From Candidatus Deferrimicrobiaceae bacterium (GTDB lineage: Bacteria; Desulfobacterota; Deferrimicrobia; Deferrimicrobiales; Deferrimicrobiaceae): 44,807 nucleotides of DNA. This document shows positions 25,600 to 33,298 of the stretch, piece after piece. The stretch is from the NCBI GenBank assembly GCA_035256765.1, contig DATEXR010000102.1, forward strand, positions 1-44,807, written 5' to 3'. The notes beneath the pieces were generated by a model, which made no database searches, was not told the origin of the DNA, and was given only the letters and a program-made list of their open reading frames with translations. The translations under genes and the position numbers were made by a program. The number at the start of each line of letters is the position of its first letter. Within the stretch, counting starts at the first letter, position 1.

Positions 25600-25875
25600 T
25601 TGGCCAAGACCAAGTCCGCGATCAAGCGGCACAAGCAGAGTTTGAAACGACGGACGAGGAACCGGCACATCCGCTCCTCGGTGAAGACCGCCATCAAGGA
25701 AGTACGATCCACCCTCGAAAGCAAGGGCGTCGAGGAGGCGGCGAAGGTCCTCTCGAAGGCATCTTCCGCCATTTCCCGGGCCGGCTCGAAGGGCGTCCTG
25801 CACAGGAAGAACGTCGCCCGGAAAGTGGCCAGGCTTTCCAGGGCGATCCACAAGGCGGCCGCGGGCGGCAAGTAA
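25600..25875 (+). CDS. rpsT: 30S ribosomal protein S20
   Basis: Primary 16S rRNA-binding protein of the small subunit. The 91 residues are rich in Lys and Arg and begin AKTKSAIKRHKQSLKRRTRNR, with the typical helical continuation SSVKTAIKEV and the C-terminal ARKVARLSRAIHKAA. The start codon is TTG at 25600, behind a near-perfect AGGAGG seven bases upstream. A TTG start is also used by E. coli rpsT, where the weak codon is part of autoregulation. Its end converges with holA across a 151-base gap that holds a repeat. Confidence 0.96.
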   Translation: MAKTKSAIKRHKQSLKRRTRNRHIRSSVKTAIKEVRSTLESKGVEEAAKVLSKASSAISRAGSKGVLHRKNVARKVARLSRAIHKAAAGGK

Positions 25876-25899
25876 TCCCTTCCGATGTGCGGGGACACT

Positions 25900-25989
25900 C
25901 CTCAACGCTGGGGGGTAATTGCGTCGAGCGGAATCGGCAGCGAGCGGGCGGAGGTCGCGAGCGTAGCTGAGAGGAAGCCCCCGCAAGCC
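25900..25989. repeat. GC-rich intergenic repeat module, copy 1
   Basis: This stretch of the rpsT-holA gap matches 27642-27745 over most of its length. Both copies start CCTCAACGC, share TTGCGTCGAGCG and GGCAGCGAGCGGGCG, then GGTCGCGAGCGTAGC and GAGAGGAAGCCCCC, and end CGCAAGCC. This copy lacks the inverted termini that flank the second. It lies between convergent genes and contains no credible open frame of its own. I see no rho-independent terminator with a T-run in the gap. Confidence 0.85.
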
Positions 25990-26026
25990 AGGGTCCCCGG
26001 GAAGAGAAACGCCGAAGGATCCCTCC

Positions 26027-26977
26027 TCAGGCAAGTAGCTTCAGAAGCTGGATCTCGAAAACCTGCTCGGGGGTGAGGCCGCTCCCCCCTTTGAGGCCCC
26101 GGTCGATCCGCGACAACGCCTGAAGGATCTCCGCTCCTCGCTCGGCCGTGAACGGCCCGCCCCTTCCCTCCGGCCGCATCCCCTTTCCCCGCGATGCGGC
26201 TGCGGCCAACCTTCTCCGGACCGACCAGGCGATCGCCCCGACCAGCGCGTGGTAATCGGCGGATTCGGCGGACGCGGAAAACCGGCGGAACTTTTCGATG
26301 CACCCCTTCCGGTTCCGGGACATCAGGTCGTCCGCCAGCCGGAACGGGTCCACCGATCCTCCCGGGACGCACACCGCACGGATCTCCTCCTCGCCGATCT
26401 CGCCGCGCGACGCGGCAAAGGAAAGAAGCTTCCCCAGTTCCGCCCGGAACCGGGGGAAATCGGCACCGATCCACCGCGCCAGGAAAACGGCGGCTTCCCC
26501 GGAAAGGGTTTTTCCTCCCTCGGCCGCCCGTGCCACGGCGAACTCCGCCAGAGCGGCAACCACATCCTCCTCGCCGGGGGAGGCAGACCGTATGCCGCCC
26601 ACGGAGGAGAACCCGGTCATCGCCTTGCGCTCGGAACAGGGGACCACGAGCAAAACGTCAGGGTCGGGGGACGCAAGGTAGGACAATATCTCCTTGCGGG
26701 GCGCCTGCTTCCAGTCCCCCGCGTCGGGGAGGAGAAAGACGCGCCACCGGACGAAGAAGGAGGGGGATCGCCAGACGGCTGCGGGAGACTCTTTTTCCAG
26801 GTCCGTGGCGCTCCAGTGGATGAGTTCCGCCGTTTCCCCTTCCTTGCGGAACCGGGACACGAGTCCTTCCGCCAGCATCTCCGCGAGCCTCGCCCCCTCC
26901 CCCCCCAGGACGTATGCGGGGACCGGCTTGCCCGAAGCCCAGGAACGGAACAGGGAGGAAAGGGAACCCGCGCTCAC
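26027..26977 (-). CDS. holA: DNA polymerase III delta subunit (HolA)
   Basis: Clamp-loader subunit that opens the beta sliding clamp. The 316 residues show weak but typical family features: a mononucleotide-binding-like N-terminal part (PVPAYVLGGEGARLAEMLAEG), WRVFLLPDAGDWK, an ARWIGADFPRFRAELGKLLSF block, and a helical collar domain ending QLLKLLA. The start is GTG at 26977, overlapping the lptE stop as GTGA with AAGGTGAT five bases upstream. The order leuS-lptE-holA is the same as in E. coli, which supports the assignment of this poorly conserved protein. Confidence 0.85.
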   Translation of the reverse strand: MSAGSLSSLFRSWASGKPVPAYVLGGEGARLAEMLAEGLVSRFRKEGETAELIHWSATDLEKESPAAVWRSPSFFVRWRVFLLPDAGDWKQAPRKEILSYLASPDPDVLLVVPCSERKAMTGFSSVGGIRSASPGEEDVVAALAEFAVARAAEGGKTLSGEAAVFLARWIGADFPRFRAELGKLLSFAASRGEIGEEEIRAVCVPGGSVDPFRLADDLMSRNRKGCIEKFRRFSASAESADYHALVGAIAWSVRRRLAAAASRGKGMRPEGRGGPFTAERGAEILQALSRIDRGLKGGSGLTPEQVFEIQLLKLLA

Positions 26978-27540
26978 AGGATCACCTTCAGGGTCTGGCC
27001 GATTTTCCGACCGATGCGACGGCAGACTTCCTCAAACGCCATCCGGCGGTTGGACTCCGTGTACTGGAAGTCGGGACCGGCGAAGTAGGATGCCGCATCG
27101 GAAAGCCCATCCTCCTTCCAGAGAAGCCGTCCCCCTTTGACCTCGACCACGCGGATGTCCACGATGATCGTCATGCGGTACTCGAGGGCAAACTGGTCCG
27201 TCCCGTGCGAGGACACATCCTCGCGGATTTCCCGCACCGTCCCCTCGATGAGATAGTCCGCCATGCTCCGCTCGTACGTTCCCCGGAATCCGTTCCGCTG
27301 CATCTCCTCCCGCAGTTTCGACGCGAGGAACGCACCGGCGTCCGGGACGAACGACTCGTTCAGGAAGGGACGCAGGTCCACCCGGATCCCGGGATCGGTA
27401 AATCGGGAGCCCGGGCTTCCCTGGAGGGTGTAGCCGCACGCGGGGAGAAAAACGGCTAGGAAAAGGAGGAGGCCGCGGAACGCCGAGCGGCCGGGCGGAA
27501 GGAGCGGCCCCCTCCGCAAGGACGCCCGGACGGATCGCAT
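26974..27540 (-). CDS. lptE: LPS-assembly lipoprotein LptE
   Basis: Outer-membrane lipoprotein that plugs the LptD barrel and helps insert LPS. The 188 residues open with a charged N-terminus, then a hydrophobic stretch ending in the lipobox LPAC (GLLLFLAVFLPACGYTLQG). The mature part reads IRVDLRPFLNESF, VREIREDV and LEYRMTIIVDIRVVE, as in LptE/RlpB. The ATG at 27540 has no Shine-Dalgarno, because the bases where one would stand belong to the terminus of the repeat element starting at 27545. The native start may have been altered by that insertion. holA follows with a GTGA overlap. Confidence 0.87.
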   Translation of the reverse strand: MRSVRASLRRGPLLPPGRSAFRGLLLFLAVFLPACGYTLQGSPGSRFTDPGIRVDLRPFLNESFVPDAGAFLASKLREEMQRNGFRGTYERSMADYLIEGTVREIREDVSSHGTDQFALEYRMTIIVDIRVVEVKGGRLLWKEDGLSDAASYFAGPDFQYTESNRRMAFEEVCRRIGRKIGQTLKVIL

Positions 27541-27544
27541 GCGC

Positions 27545-27791
27545 CTAATGCAGCGTCTAGTAAATGGCTTGACGCATCGATCCGCCGCCGGGATCGCCCG
27601 GGACAGGCGGCCATTCCGCGCACAGGGCGCAGCGGGGGGTTCCTCAACGCGGCCTGTGGAGCGAGGGAGGAATTGCGTCGAGCGAAACCGGCAGCGAGCG
27701 GGCGCAAGGTCGCGAGCGTAGCGGAGAGGAAGCCCCCCGCAAGCCCGTGCGTCGGACTCTGTGGTCGATGTATTTACGAGACGCAACACTA
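27545..27791. mobile_element. Small inverted-terminus element A, between leuS and lptE
   Basis: This element fills the leuS-lptE gap and is about 247 bases long with no coding capacity. The left terminus (27545-27565) begins CTAATGC and holds GCGTCTAGTAAAT. The right terminus, read on the other strand from 27791, begins CTAGTG and holds GCGTCTCGTAAATA. The termini match those of two further elements at 30790-30956 and 34407-34680. The interior contains the GC-rich module also present at 25900-25989. The leuS TAG stop is formed by the right terminus, and the lptE start lies five bases from the left. It resembles a MITE or a REP-type repeat; target-site duplications are not evident. Confidence 0.7.
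27642..27745. repeat. GC-rich repeat module, copy 2 (inside element A)
   Basis: This is the second copy of the module at 25900-25989, in the same orientation, about 1.75 kb away. The shared core runs from AATTGCGTCGAGCG (27671) to CGCAAGCC (27745), about 75 bases with few differences. The first 30 bases are more divergent. Here it is flanked by the inverted termini of element A, which suggests that the module is carried by the element family. Confidence 0.85.
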
Positions 27792-30362
27792 GAGGACGAT
27801 GCTCACGAGTTTCTTGGGAACGTATACCATCTTCCGGATCGTATGCCCCGCCGTGTATTCCCGCACGCGGGGATCGGCCATGACCATCGAACGGATCTCC
27901 TCCTCGGTCGCCTCGGCGTCCACGGTGATCCGCGACCTGAGCTTCCCGTTGATCTGCACGACCACCAGGATCTCCTCCGCCCGCGCCACTTCCCGGTCGA
28001 CCTGCGGCCATGGCATTGCGCACGCCAGCCCGCCCTTCCCGATCCCCTCCCAGAGTTCCTCGCTCAGATGGGGCGCGAAGGGGGAGAGCATGAGGAGAAG
28101 CGTCTCTACCGCCTCCGCAAGCGCAGGGGCCGTCCCCGGGGACTTCCAGGCGGAGTCTTCGACCAGGTACAGGAAGTTGACCATCTCCATGATCGCGGAA
28201 ATCGCCGTGTTGAAGTGATACCGCTCCTCCACATCCCCGGTCACCTTCTTGAGGGTCATGTGGGTCATCCTGCGGATCCGCCGGGTCTCGGGCGAATCTT
28301 CCCACGTCCCCCCGGCCCGGGAGAGTTCCTCGTACCGCGGGACGATCAGGCGGAACACCCGCCCGAGGAACCGGAACGCCCCCTCGACCCCCTGCTCGCT
28401 CCAGTCGAGGTCTTTTTCGGGGGGCGACGCGAACAGGGAGAACAGCCTCGCCGTGTCCGCGCCGTACCGTTCGATGAGGAGGGAGGGCTCCACGACGTTG
28501 CGCTTCGACTTCGACATCTTCATCGAGCGCCCGACCGCCACCACATCACCGCACTGCCGGCATTTCCCCTCCCCGTCGACTTCCTCCGGATACCGCCACC
28601 CGTGCTTGGGGCACTCCATCGTCTGCATGCACACCATCCCCTGGGACAGGAGCCGGCGGAACGGCTCGTTCCCGGGGGCGAGCCCGCGGTCCCGGAGGTA
28701 TTTGTGGAAGAACCGGGCGTAGATGAGGTGCATGCAGGCATGCTCCACCCCGCCGATGTACTGGTCCACGGGCATCCAGTCGCGCATCTTCTTCGGGTCG
28801 AGCGGCTCCTTGTCGTTCTTCGGGTCGATGTACCGGAGGAAATACCAGCTCGACTCGAAGAAGGTGTCGAAGGTGTCCGTCTCCCGCCTGGCCGGGCTGC
28901 CGCACGACGGGCAGTCGACCCGGATCCATTCCTCGGCGCCGCTCAGCGGGTTCCCTTTCTCCCGGGTGTAAGGCAGGTCTTCGGGAAGAACCACCGGAAG
29001 ATCCCGGGCGGGAACGGGCACGACGCCGCATGCTTCACAGTGGATGACCGGGATGGGGCATCCCCAGTAGCGCTGCCGGCTCACCCCCCAGTCGCGAAGG
29101 CGATATTGGACTTTTCCTTTGCCGATCCCCTGCTCCTCGAAATACGCCGTGATCCTTGTCTTCCCCTCCTCGCTCGGCATGCCGCTGAACGTGCCGGAGT
29201 GGACCATGCGCCCGGGCCCCTCGTAGGCAGAGGTCATCGTGCCGGGAGACAGCTCCTCCCCGTCGGGCTGGATGACGGCCACGACGGGAAGCCCGTACTT
29301 CCTCGCGAACTCGAAATCCCGCTGGTCGTGGGCCGGGACCGCCATCACCGCTCCGGTTCCGTATTCGGCCAGGACGAAATTGGCGGCGTAGATGGGGATT
29401 TTGACTCCGGTCAGGGGATTCCGGCAGGTTCCGCCGGTGAAGATCCCCTCCTTTTCCGCCTCCTCGCTGGACCGGACGAGCTTGTCCTGCGTCGCCACCC
29501 GATCGACGAACGCGGCCACCTCGACCTCCCTCCCCGCGTTTCGGGCGAACTCGAGGACGAGCGGATGCTCGGGCGCCATGCTCATGAACGTCGCCCCGTA
29601 GATCGTGTCGGGGCGCGTGGTGAACACCGTGATCTTACGGTCCCCGTTTTCCAGGGGAAAGTCGATCTCCGCGCCTTCGCTTCGCCCGATCCAGTTCCGC
29701 TGCATCTCGAGGACGTTGTCCGGCCACCCCCCCCGGAGCTCCTCGTGTCCGGAGAGAAGCTCCTCCGCGTACTTCGTGGTGGCGAGAAACCACTGGTCGA
29801 GCTCCCGTTGGGTAACGCGCTCCTGGTCGTGAATGAAGCAGGTTCCGTCCCGGTTCACCTGCTCGTTGGCAAGGACGGTCTGGCACTCGTCGCACCAGTT
29901 GAGCTGCGCCCGCTTCCGGTAGGCGAGCCCGTCGTCGAGCATCCAGAGGAAGAACAGCTGCTCCCATCGGTAGTACTCGGGGGAGCAGGTGGCGAACTCG
30001 CGTTCCCAGTCGTAGGAGATCCCGAGCTCGCGAAGCTGTTGCCTCATGAAGCCGATGTTCTCCCACGTCCATTGCGCGGGGTGGGTGCCGTGTCGGTGTG
30101 CGGCGTTTTCCGCGGGCAGCCCGAAGGCGTCCCATCCGATCGGGTGCAGGACCTGGAACCCCCGCATCCGTTGGAAGCGCGCGATCAGGTCCCCGATGGT
30201 GTACACGCGGACGTGGCCCATGTGGATGCGCCCGGACGGGTAGGGGAACATCTCGAGGCAGTAGAATTTCGGGGCGGTGATCTCGTCCGGGCAGCGGAAG
30301 ACCCCCTCCTCCTCCCACCGCTTCTGCCACTTCCCCTCGATCGCCTTCGGCTGGTATCTCAC
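27789..30362 (-). CDS. leuS: Leucyl-tRNA synthetase (LeuS)
   Basis: Class I synthetase that charges tRNA-Leu, with an editing domain. The protein is 857 residues, the usual length. Visible are the HIGH-type motif PYPSGRIHMGHVRVYT, the CP1 editing domain with FTTRPDTIYGATFM, two CxxC pairs of a zinc domain (CEAC, CPSC), a second CPKH...CRQC ribbon before the KMSKS loop (MKMSKSKRNVVEP), and the C-terminal anticodon region. The start is GTG at 30362, overlapping the nusB stop as GTGA with AAAGGTGG upstream. The TAG stop at 27789-27791 is part of the terminus of element A, so the original end of the protein may have differed slightly. Confidence 0.96.
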   Translation of the reverse strand: MRYQPKAIEGKWQKRWEEEGVFRCPDEITAPKFYCLEMFPYPSGRIHMGHVRVYTIGDLIARFQRMRGFQVLHPIGWDAFGLPAENAAHRHGTHPAQWTWENIGFMRQQLRELGISYDWEREFATCSPEYYRWEQLFFLWMLDDGLAYRKRAQLNWCDECQTVLANEQVNRDGTCFIHDQERVTQRELDQWFLATTKYAEELLSGHEELRGGWPDNVLEMQRNWIGRSEGAEIDFPLENGDRKITVFTTRPDTIYGATFMSMAPEHPLVLEFARNAGREVEVAAFVDRVATQDKLVRSSEEAEKEGIFTGGTCRNPLTGVKIPIYAANFVLAEYGTGAVMAVPAHDQRDFEFARKYGLPVVAVIQPDGEELSPGTMTSAYEGPGRMVHSGTFSGMPSEEGKTRITAYFEEQGIGKGKVQYRLRDWGVSRQRYWGCPIPVIHCEACGVVPVPARDLPVVLPEDLPYTREKGNPLSGAEEWIRVDCPSCGSPARRETDTFDTFFESSWYFLRYIDPKNDKEPLDPKKMRDWMPVDQYIGGVEHACMHLIYARFFHKYLRDRGLAPGNEPFRRLLSQGMVCMQTMECPKHGWRYPEEVDGEGKCRQCGDVVAVGRSMKMSKSKRNVVEPSLLIERYGADTARLFSLFASPPEKDLDWSEQGVEGAFRFLGRVFRLIVPRYEELSRAGGTWEDSPETRRIRRMTHMTLKKVTGDVEERYHFNTAISAIMEMVNFLYLVEDSAWKSPGTAPALAEAVETLLLMLSPFAPHLSEELWEGIGKGGLACAMPWPQVDREVARAEEILVVVQINGKLRSRITVDAEATEEEIRSMVMADPRVREYTAGHTIRKMVYVPKKLVSIVL

Positions 30363-30820
30363 GGCACCACCTTTTTCCTCGTGATCTCCGAAACCTTGTC
30401 CAGGATCCCGTTGATGAACGCCCCGGACTCCTCGGAGCCGAAGCGCTTGCCGAGATCGACCGCCTCGTTGATCGCCACCACGAACGGGATGTCGCGGGAC
30501 AGGCAGATCTCGAACACCCCCAGGCGGAGGATGTTCCGGTCGACGAGCGTCATCCTCTCCAGCCGCCAGTGCTCGGCCGCACGGCGGATCAGGCCGTCGA
30601 TCTCCTCCCGGTTCTCCCACACGCCCCGGACCGTCCCTTGGAAATATTCCTCGTCCGGGGCGGGGGAGGAGACCAGAGCAAAAAGGGGGATGGCCTCGTC
30701 CGGGCCAACCCCCAGAAAATCCATCATGAACAGCGTTTGAAAGACCTTCTCCCGAGATTCCCGGCGCAATTCCTCCAAAGCCCCTTGCGTTAGTGCACCG
30801 TCTCGCAAATACCTTGGCAT
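30359..30820 (-). CDS. nusB: Transcription antitermination factor NusB
   Basis: RNA-binding factor that works with NusE (S10) in rRNA antitermination. The recognisable protein begins RRESREKVFQTLFMMDF and continues ILRLGVFEICLSRDIPFVVAINEAVDLGKRFGSEESGAFINGILDKV, a clear NusB core. The first ATG in frame, at 30820, and the next 10 or so codons lie in the terminus of element B (MPRYLRDGALTQG). The native start is uncertain: in-frame TTG codons just inside (TTGGAG, TTGCGC), preceded by AAGGGG or GGAGGA, would give about 139-142 residues, nearer the family size. leuS follows with a GTGA overlap. Confidence 0.9.
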   Translation of the reverse strand: MPRYLRDGALTQGALEELRRESREKVFQTLFMMDFLGVGPDEAIPLFALVSSPAPDEEYFQGTVRGVWENREEIDGLIRRAAEHWRLERMTLVDRNILRLGVFEICLSRDIPFVVAINEAVDLGKRFGSEESGAFINGILDKVSEITRKKVVP

Positions 30821-30956
30821 TCGAGCGCCGCTGCATCCGCTCCCGCTTCGTTGCGCTTCTTCGCCATACTCAACGGTATGCCTCAGTCGCGCGCCTTGCT
30901 GGCGCGGCGCATCGACGCTCTCGGTGCGTCAAGCTATTTACGAGACGGTACACAAG
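30790..30956. mobile_element. Small inverted-terminus element B, between ribH and nusB
   Basis: This element is about 167 bases long. The left terminus (from 30790) reads TTAGTGCACCGTCTCGCAAA and the right terminus, read from 30956 on the other strand, starts CTTGTGTACCGTCTCGTAAA, an imperfect inverted repeat. Just inside, the right terminus carries GCTTGACGCACCGA, which matches GCTTGACGCATCGA inside the left terminus of element A. The interior differs from element A and holds two small hairpins: CATAC/GTATG (30865-30880) and CGCGCC/GGCGCG (30890-30906). The left terminus overlaps the apparent 5' end of nusB; the right lies six bases from the ribH stop. Confidence 0.7.
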
Positions 30957-30962
30957 CGTCCG

Positions 30963-31424
30963 CTACATCTGTCGCAACAGCTTCGCCATCTCGATCGCGG
31001 AGAGGGCCGCCTCGAACCCCTTGTTCCCCGCCTTGGTCCCCGCCCTCTCGATCGCCTGTTCCAAGGTATCGGTCGTAAGCACCCCGAAGGAGACCGGGAC
31101 GCCCGAGTCGAGCGTCACCTGCGCGATCCCTTTTGTGACCTCGGCGCTCAAATAATCGAAGTGGGGGGTCCCTCCGCGGATGAGCGCGCCAAGGGCGATC
31201 ACCGCGTCGACCTTCCCCGCGGAGGCTCGCCGGACCGCCAGCGGCAGCTCGAAGGAGCCGGGGACTTTCACGAGGGTGATGTCCTTCTCCTGCACCCCGT
31301 GCCGGCGCAGGGCATCCAACGCTCCCTCCACCAGGCGGTCGGTGATGAAACCGTTGAACCGCGTGGCCACGATCGCGACTTTCAAGCCCTGACCCTGGAG
31401 GTCGCCCTCGATTGTCCGCACCAT
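30963..31424 (-). CDS. ribH: 6,7-dimethyl-8-ribityllumazine synthase (RibH)
   Basis: Penultimate riboflavin step: it joins the ribityl-aminopyrimidine with the four-carbon unit made by RibBA. The 153 residues contain [20 protein letters not shown], the substrate loop [31 protein letters not shown] with the catalytic histidine region, and [16 protein letters not shown]. The ATG at 31424 lies ten bases after ribBA with GGGAGG upstream. It is followed by element B, which separates it from nusB. Confidence 0.95.
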   Translation of the reverse strand: MVRTIEGDLQGQGLKVAIVATRFNGFITDRLVEGALDALRRHGVQEKDITLVKVPGSFELPLAVRRASAGKVDAVIALGALIRGGTPHFDYLSAEVTKGIAQVTLDSGVPVSFGVLTTDTLEQAIERAGTKAGNKGFEAALSAIEMAKLLRQM

Positions 31425-31434
31425 CTCCCCTCCC

Positions 31435-32640
31435 TTATTCCACGCTCAGGATGTGCCCCATCTTCTTCTTCTTGGTCTTCAGGTACTTGATGTTCGCGTC
31501 GTTCGGCGGGACCTCGACGGCAACCCGCTCGACCACGCGCAGGCCGTACCCCTCGAGTCCGATGATTTTCTTCGGGTTGTTCGTCAGCAGCCGGATTTCC
31601 CGGACCCCGAGGTCCACGAGGATCTGGGCGCCCACCCCGTAATCTCGCAGGTCCGGCTTGAATCCGAGGCGCTGGTTCGCCTGGACCGTGTCGAACCCCC
31701 GGTCCTGCAGCCGGTAGGCGCGGATCTTGTTTTCCAGCCCGATTCCCCGTCCCTCCTGCCTCATGTAGAGCAGAATCCCCGTTCCTTCGGCCTCGATCCT
31801 CTGCAGCGCGTTGCGGAGCTGCTCCCCGCAGTCGCACCGGACCGACCCGAACACGTCGCCCGTCAGGCACTCGGAATGCACGCGGACAAGCACCGGGACG
31901 TCCGACCGGATCTCCCCCTTGACCATGGCGATGTGGGTGTCGCCGTTCATCGTGTTCCGGTAGGCGATCGCCGTGAACTCCCCGCCCGACCGGAGGGGCA
32001 TGCGGGTCTCGCCCACCCGCTTGACCAGCCGCTCGCGGTGCATGCGGTATTCGACAAGGTCCCGGACGGAGGCGATCCGGAGCCCGTGCTCCTCCGCGAA
32101 CTTCCGAAGGTCGGGCATGCGGGCCATCGAGCCGTCCTCGTTCATGACCTCGCAGATGACGCCCGCCGGGGTGCAGCCGGCGAGACGGGCCAGGTCGACG
32201 GACCCCTCGGTCTGCCCCGTCCGCACGAGAACGCCGCCCTTCTTCGCCACGACCGGGAAGACGTGACCCGGGCGGACAACGTCCTCGGGCCGGGCGTTCG
32301 GGGCGATCGCCACCCGGATGGTGGTCGCCCGATCGTGCGCCGAAATCCCCGTGGTGACGCCCTTGCGGGCCTCGATGGAAACCGTGAAGGCGGTCCCGAA
32401 CGGCGAGGAGTTATCCTGCACCATGGGAGGCAGATGGAGCTGCCTCGCCCGCTCCTCCGTGATGCTCAGACAGATGAGCCCCCGGCCGTGGCGGGCCATG
32501 AAGTTGATCGTCTCGGGCGTGACGTGCTCGGCCGCAATGGTAAGATCGCCCTCGTTCTCCCGGTCTTCATCGTCGACCAGGACGATCATCTTTCCCGCCC
32601 GAATGTCCTCGAGTACCTCCTCGATCTTCGCGAGGGTCAT
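31435..32640 (-). CDS. ribBA: Bifunctional 3,4-dihydroxy-2-butanone-4-phosphate synthase / GTP cyclohydrolase II (RibBA)
   Basis: Makes both riboflavin precursors, from ribulose 5-phosphate and from GTP. The N-terminal half (about 1-200) has the DHBP synthase acidic loop [12 protein letters not shown] and [12 protein letters not shown]. The C-terminal half has the GTP cyclohydrolase II zinc site [18 protein letters not shown] and [10 protein letters not shown]. Both active sites look intact. The start is taken as ATG at 32640, giving 401 residues. A TTG at 32664 that overlaps the ribE stop is an alternative adding eight residues. Gene order ribD-ribE-ribBA-ribH is classical. Confidence 0.95.
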   Translation of the reverse strand: MTLAKIEEVLEDIRAGKMIVLVDDEDRENEGDLTIAAEHVTPETINFMARHGRGLICLSITEERARQLHLPPMVQDNSSPFGTAFTVSIEARKGVTTGISAHDRATTIRVAIAPNARPEDVVRPGHVFPVVAKKGGVLVRTGQTEGSVDLARLAGCTPAGVICEVMNEDGSMARMPDLRKFAEEHGLRIASVRDLVEYRMHRERLVKRVGETRMPLRSGGEFTAIAYRNTMNGDTHIAMVKGEIRSDVPVLVRVHSECLTGDVFGSVRCDCGEQLRNALQRIEAEGTGILLYMRQEGRGIGLENKIRAYRLQDRGFDTVQANQRLGFKPDLRDYGVGAQILVDLGVREIRLLTNNPKKIIGLEGYGLRVVERVAVEVPPNDANIKYLKTKKKKMGHILSVE

Positions 32641-32656
32641 CCCGCCCGCCGCCTTT

Positions 32657-33292
32657 CTACGCAAACCCTTGTTTTTTGAGGAACTCCAGGGAAATTCCGC
32701 TTCCCCGTCCTTCCAGCTGTTTCAGGATATATTTCCCGACGATGTCCGTCTCCACGTTGACCGCGTCCCCGGGGCGCAGCCCCCCCCACGTCGTTTTTCC
32801 CAGCGTGAGAGGGATCAGCGCGACTTCGAATCCCTCGGGATGGACGGAACTTACGGTCAGGCTGATTCCGTCCAGGGCCACGGCCCCTTTGAAAACAATG
32901 TATTTCATTATAGAGGGATCGGTCCGTATATGGAATACCCGGGATTCGCCCGCGTGCCGTACTTCGCGGACCGTCCCGGTCCCGTCGACGTGCCCGTACA
33001 CCAGGTGGCCGTCCAGGCGCCCGGAGAGGGAAAGGGCGCGCTCCAGGTTCACCCGCGCCCCGGCCGTGATCGCCCGGAACGTCGTCCGGGAGAGCGTTTC
33101 CGCGGAGACATCCGCGAAAAACCGCCCTTTCTCCTTCGCGGTGACCGAAAGACACACCCCGGAGACCGAGAGAGAGTCGCCGACACGGATCTCCTCCAGG
33201 GGGAGCCCGGTGGATACGCAAAGGACGACGCCCTTTCCGCGGGGAACCACCGAAACGACCGAGCCGATGTCTTCCACGATGCCGGAGAACAT
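32657..33292 (-). CDS. ribE: Riboflavin synthase alpha subunit
   Basis: Dismutates two lumazines to riboflavin. The 211 residues show two similar beta-barrel domains. The first has [12 protein letters not shown] and [14 protein letters not shown], with [14 protein letters not shown] following. The second has the matching [17 protein letters not shown] and [15 protein letters not shown]. The N-terminal MFSGIVE is invariant in the family. It starts six bases after ribD and ends 16 bases before ribBA. Confidence 0.95.
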   Translation of the reverse strand: MFSGIVEDIGSVVSVVPRGKGVVLCVSTGLPLEEIRVGDSLSVSGVCLSVTAKEKGRFFADVSAETLSRTTFRAITAGARVNLERALSLSGRLDGHLVYGHVDGTGTVREVRHAGESRVFHIRTDPSIMKYIVFKGAVALDGISLTVSSVHPEGFEVALIPLTLGKTTWGGLRPGDAVNVETDIVGKYILKQLEGRGSGISLEFLKKQGFA

Positions 33293-33298
33293 CTCCCC

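Noticed and set aside
25876-26026. Rho-independent terminator between convergent rpsT and holA
   Set aside because: Several short GC stems can be drawn, but none is followed by a T-run on either strand. The sequence is better explained by the repeat module.
27574-27760. Small ORFs in the intergenic repeats giving peptides such as GGLPLRYARDLAP
   Set aside because: The same peptide-like string appears in frames through each copy of the GC-rich module. It comes from the repeat, with no start signal, and not from a protein family.
27747-30740. Plus-strand open frame of nearly 1000 codons opposite leuS and nusB
   Set aside because: It is the mirror of leuS codons in a GC-rich gene. The composition is shadow-like and no family motif is seen.
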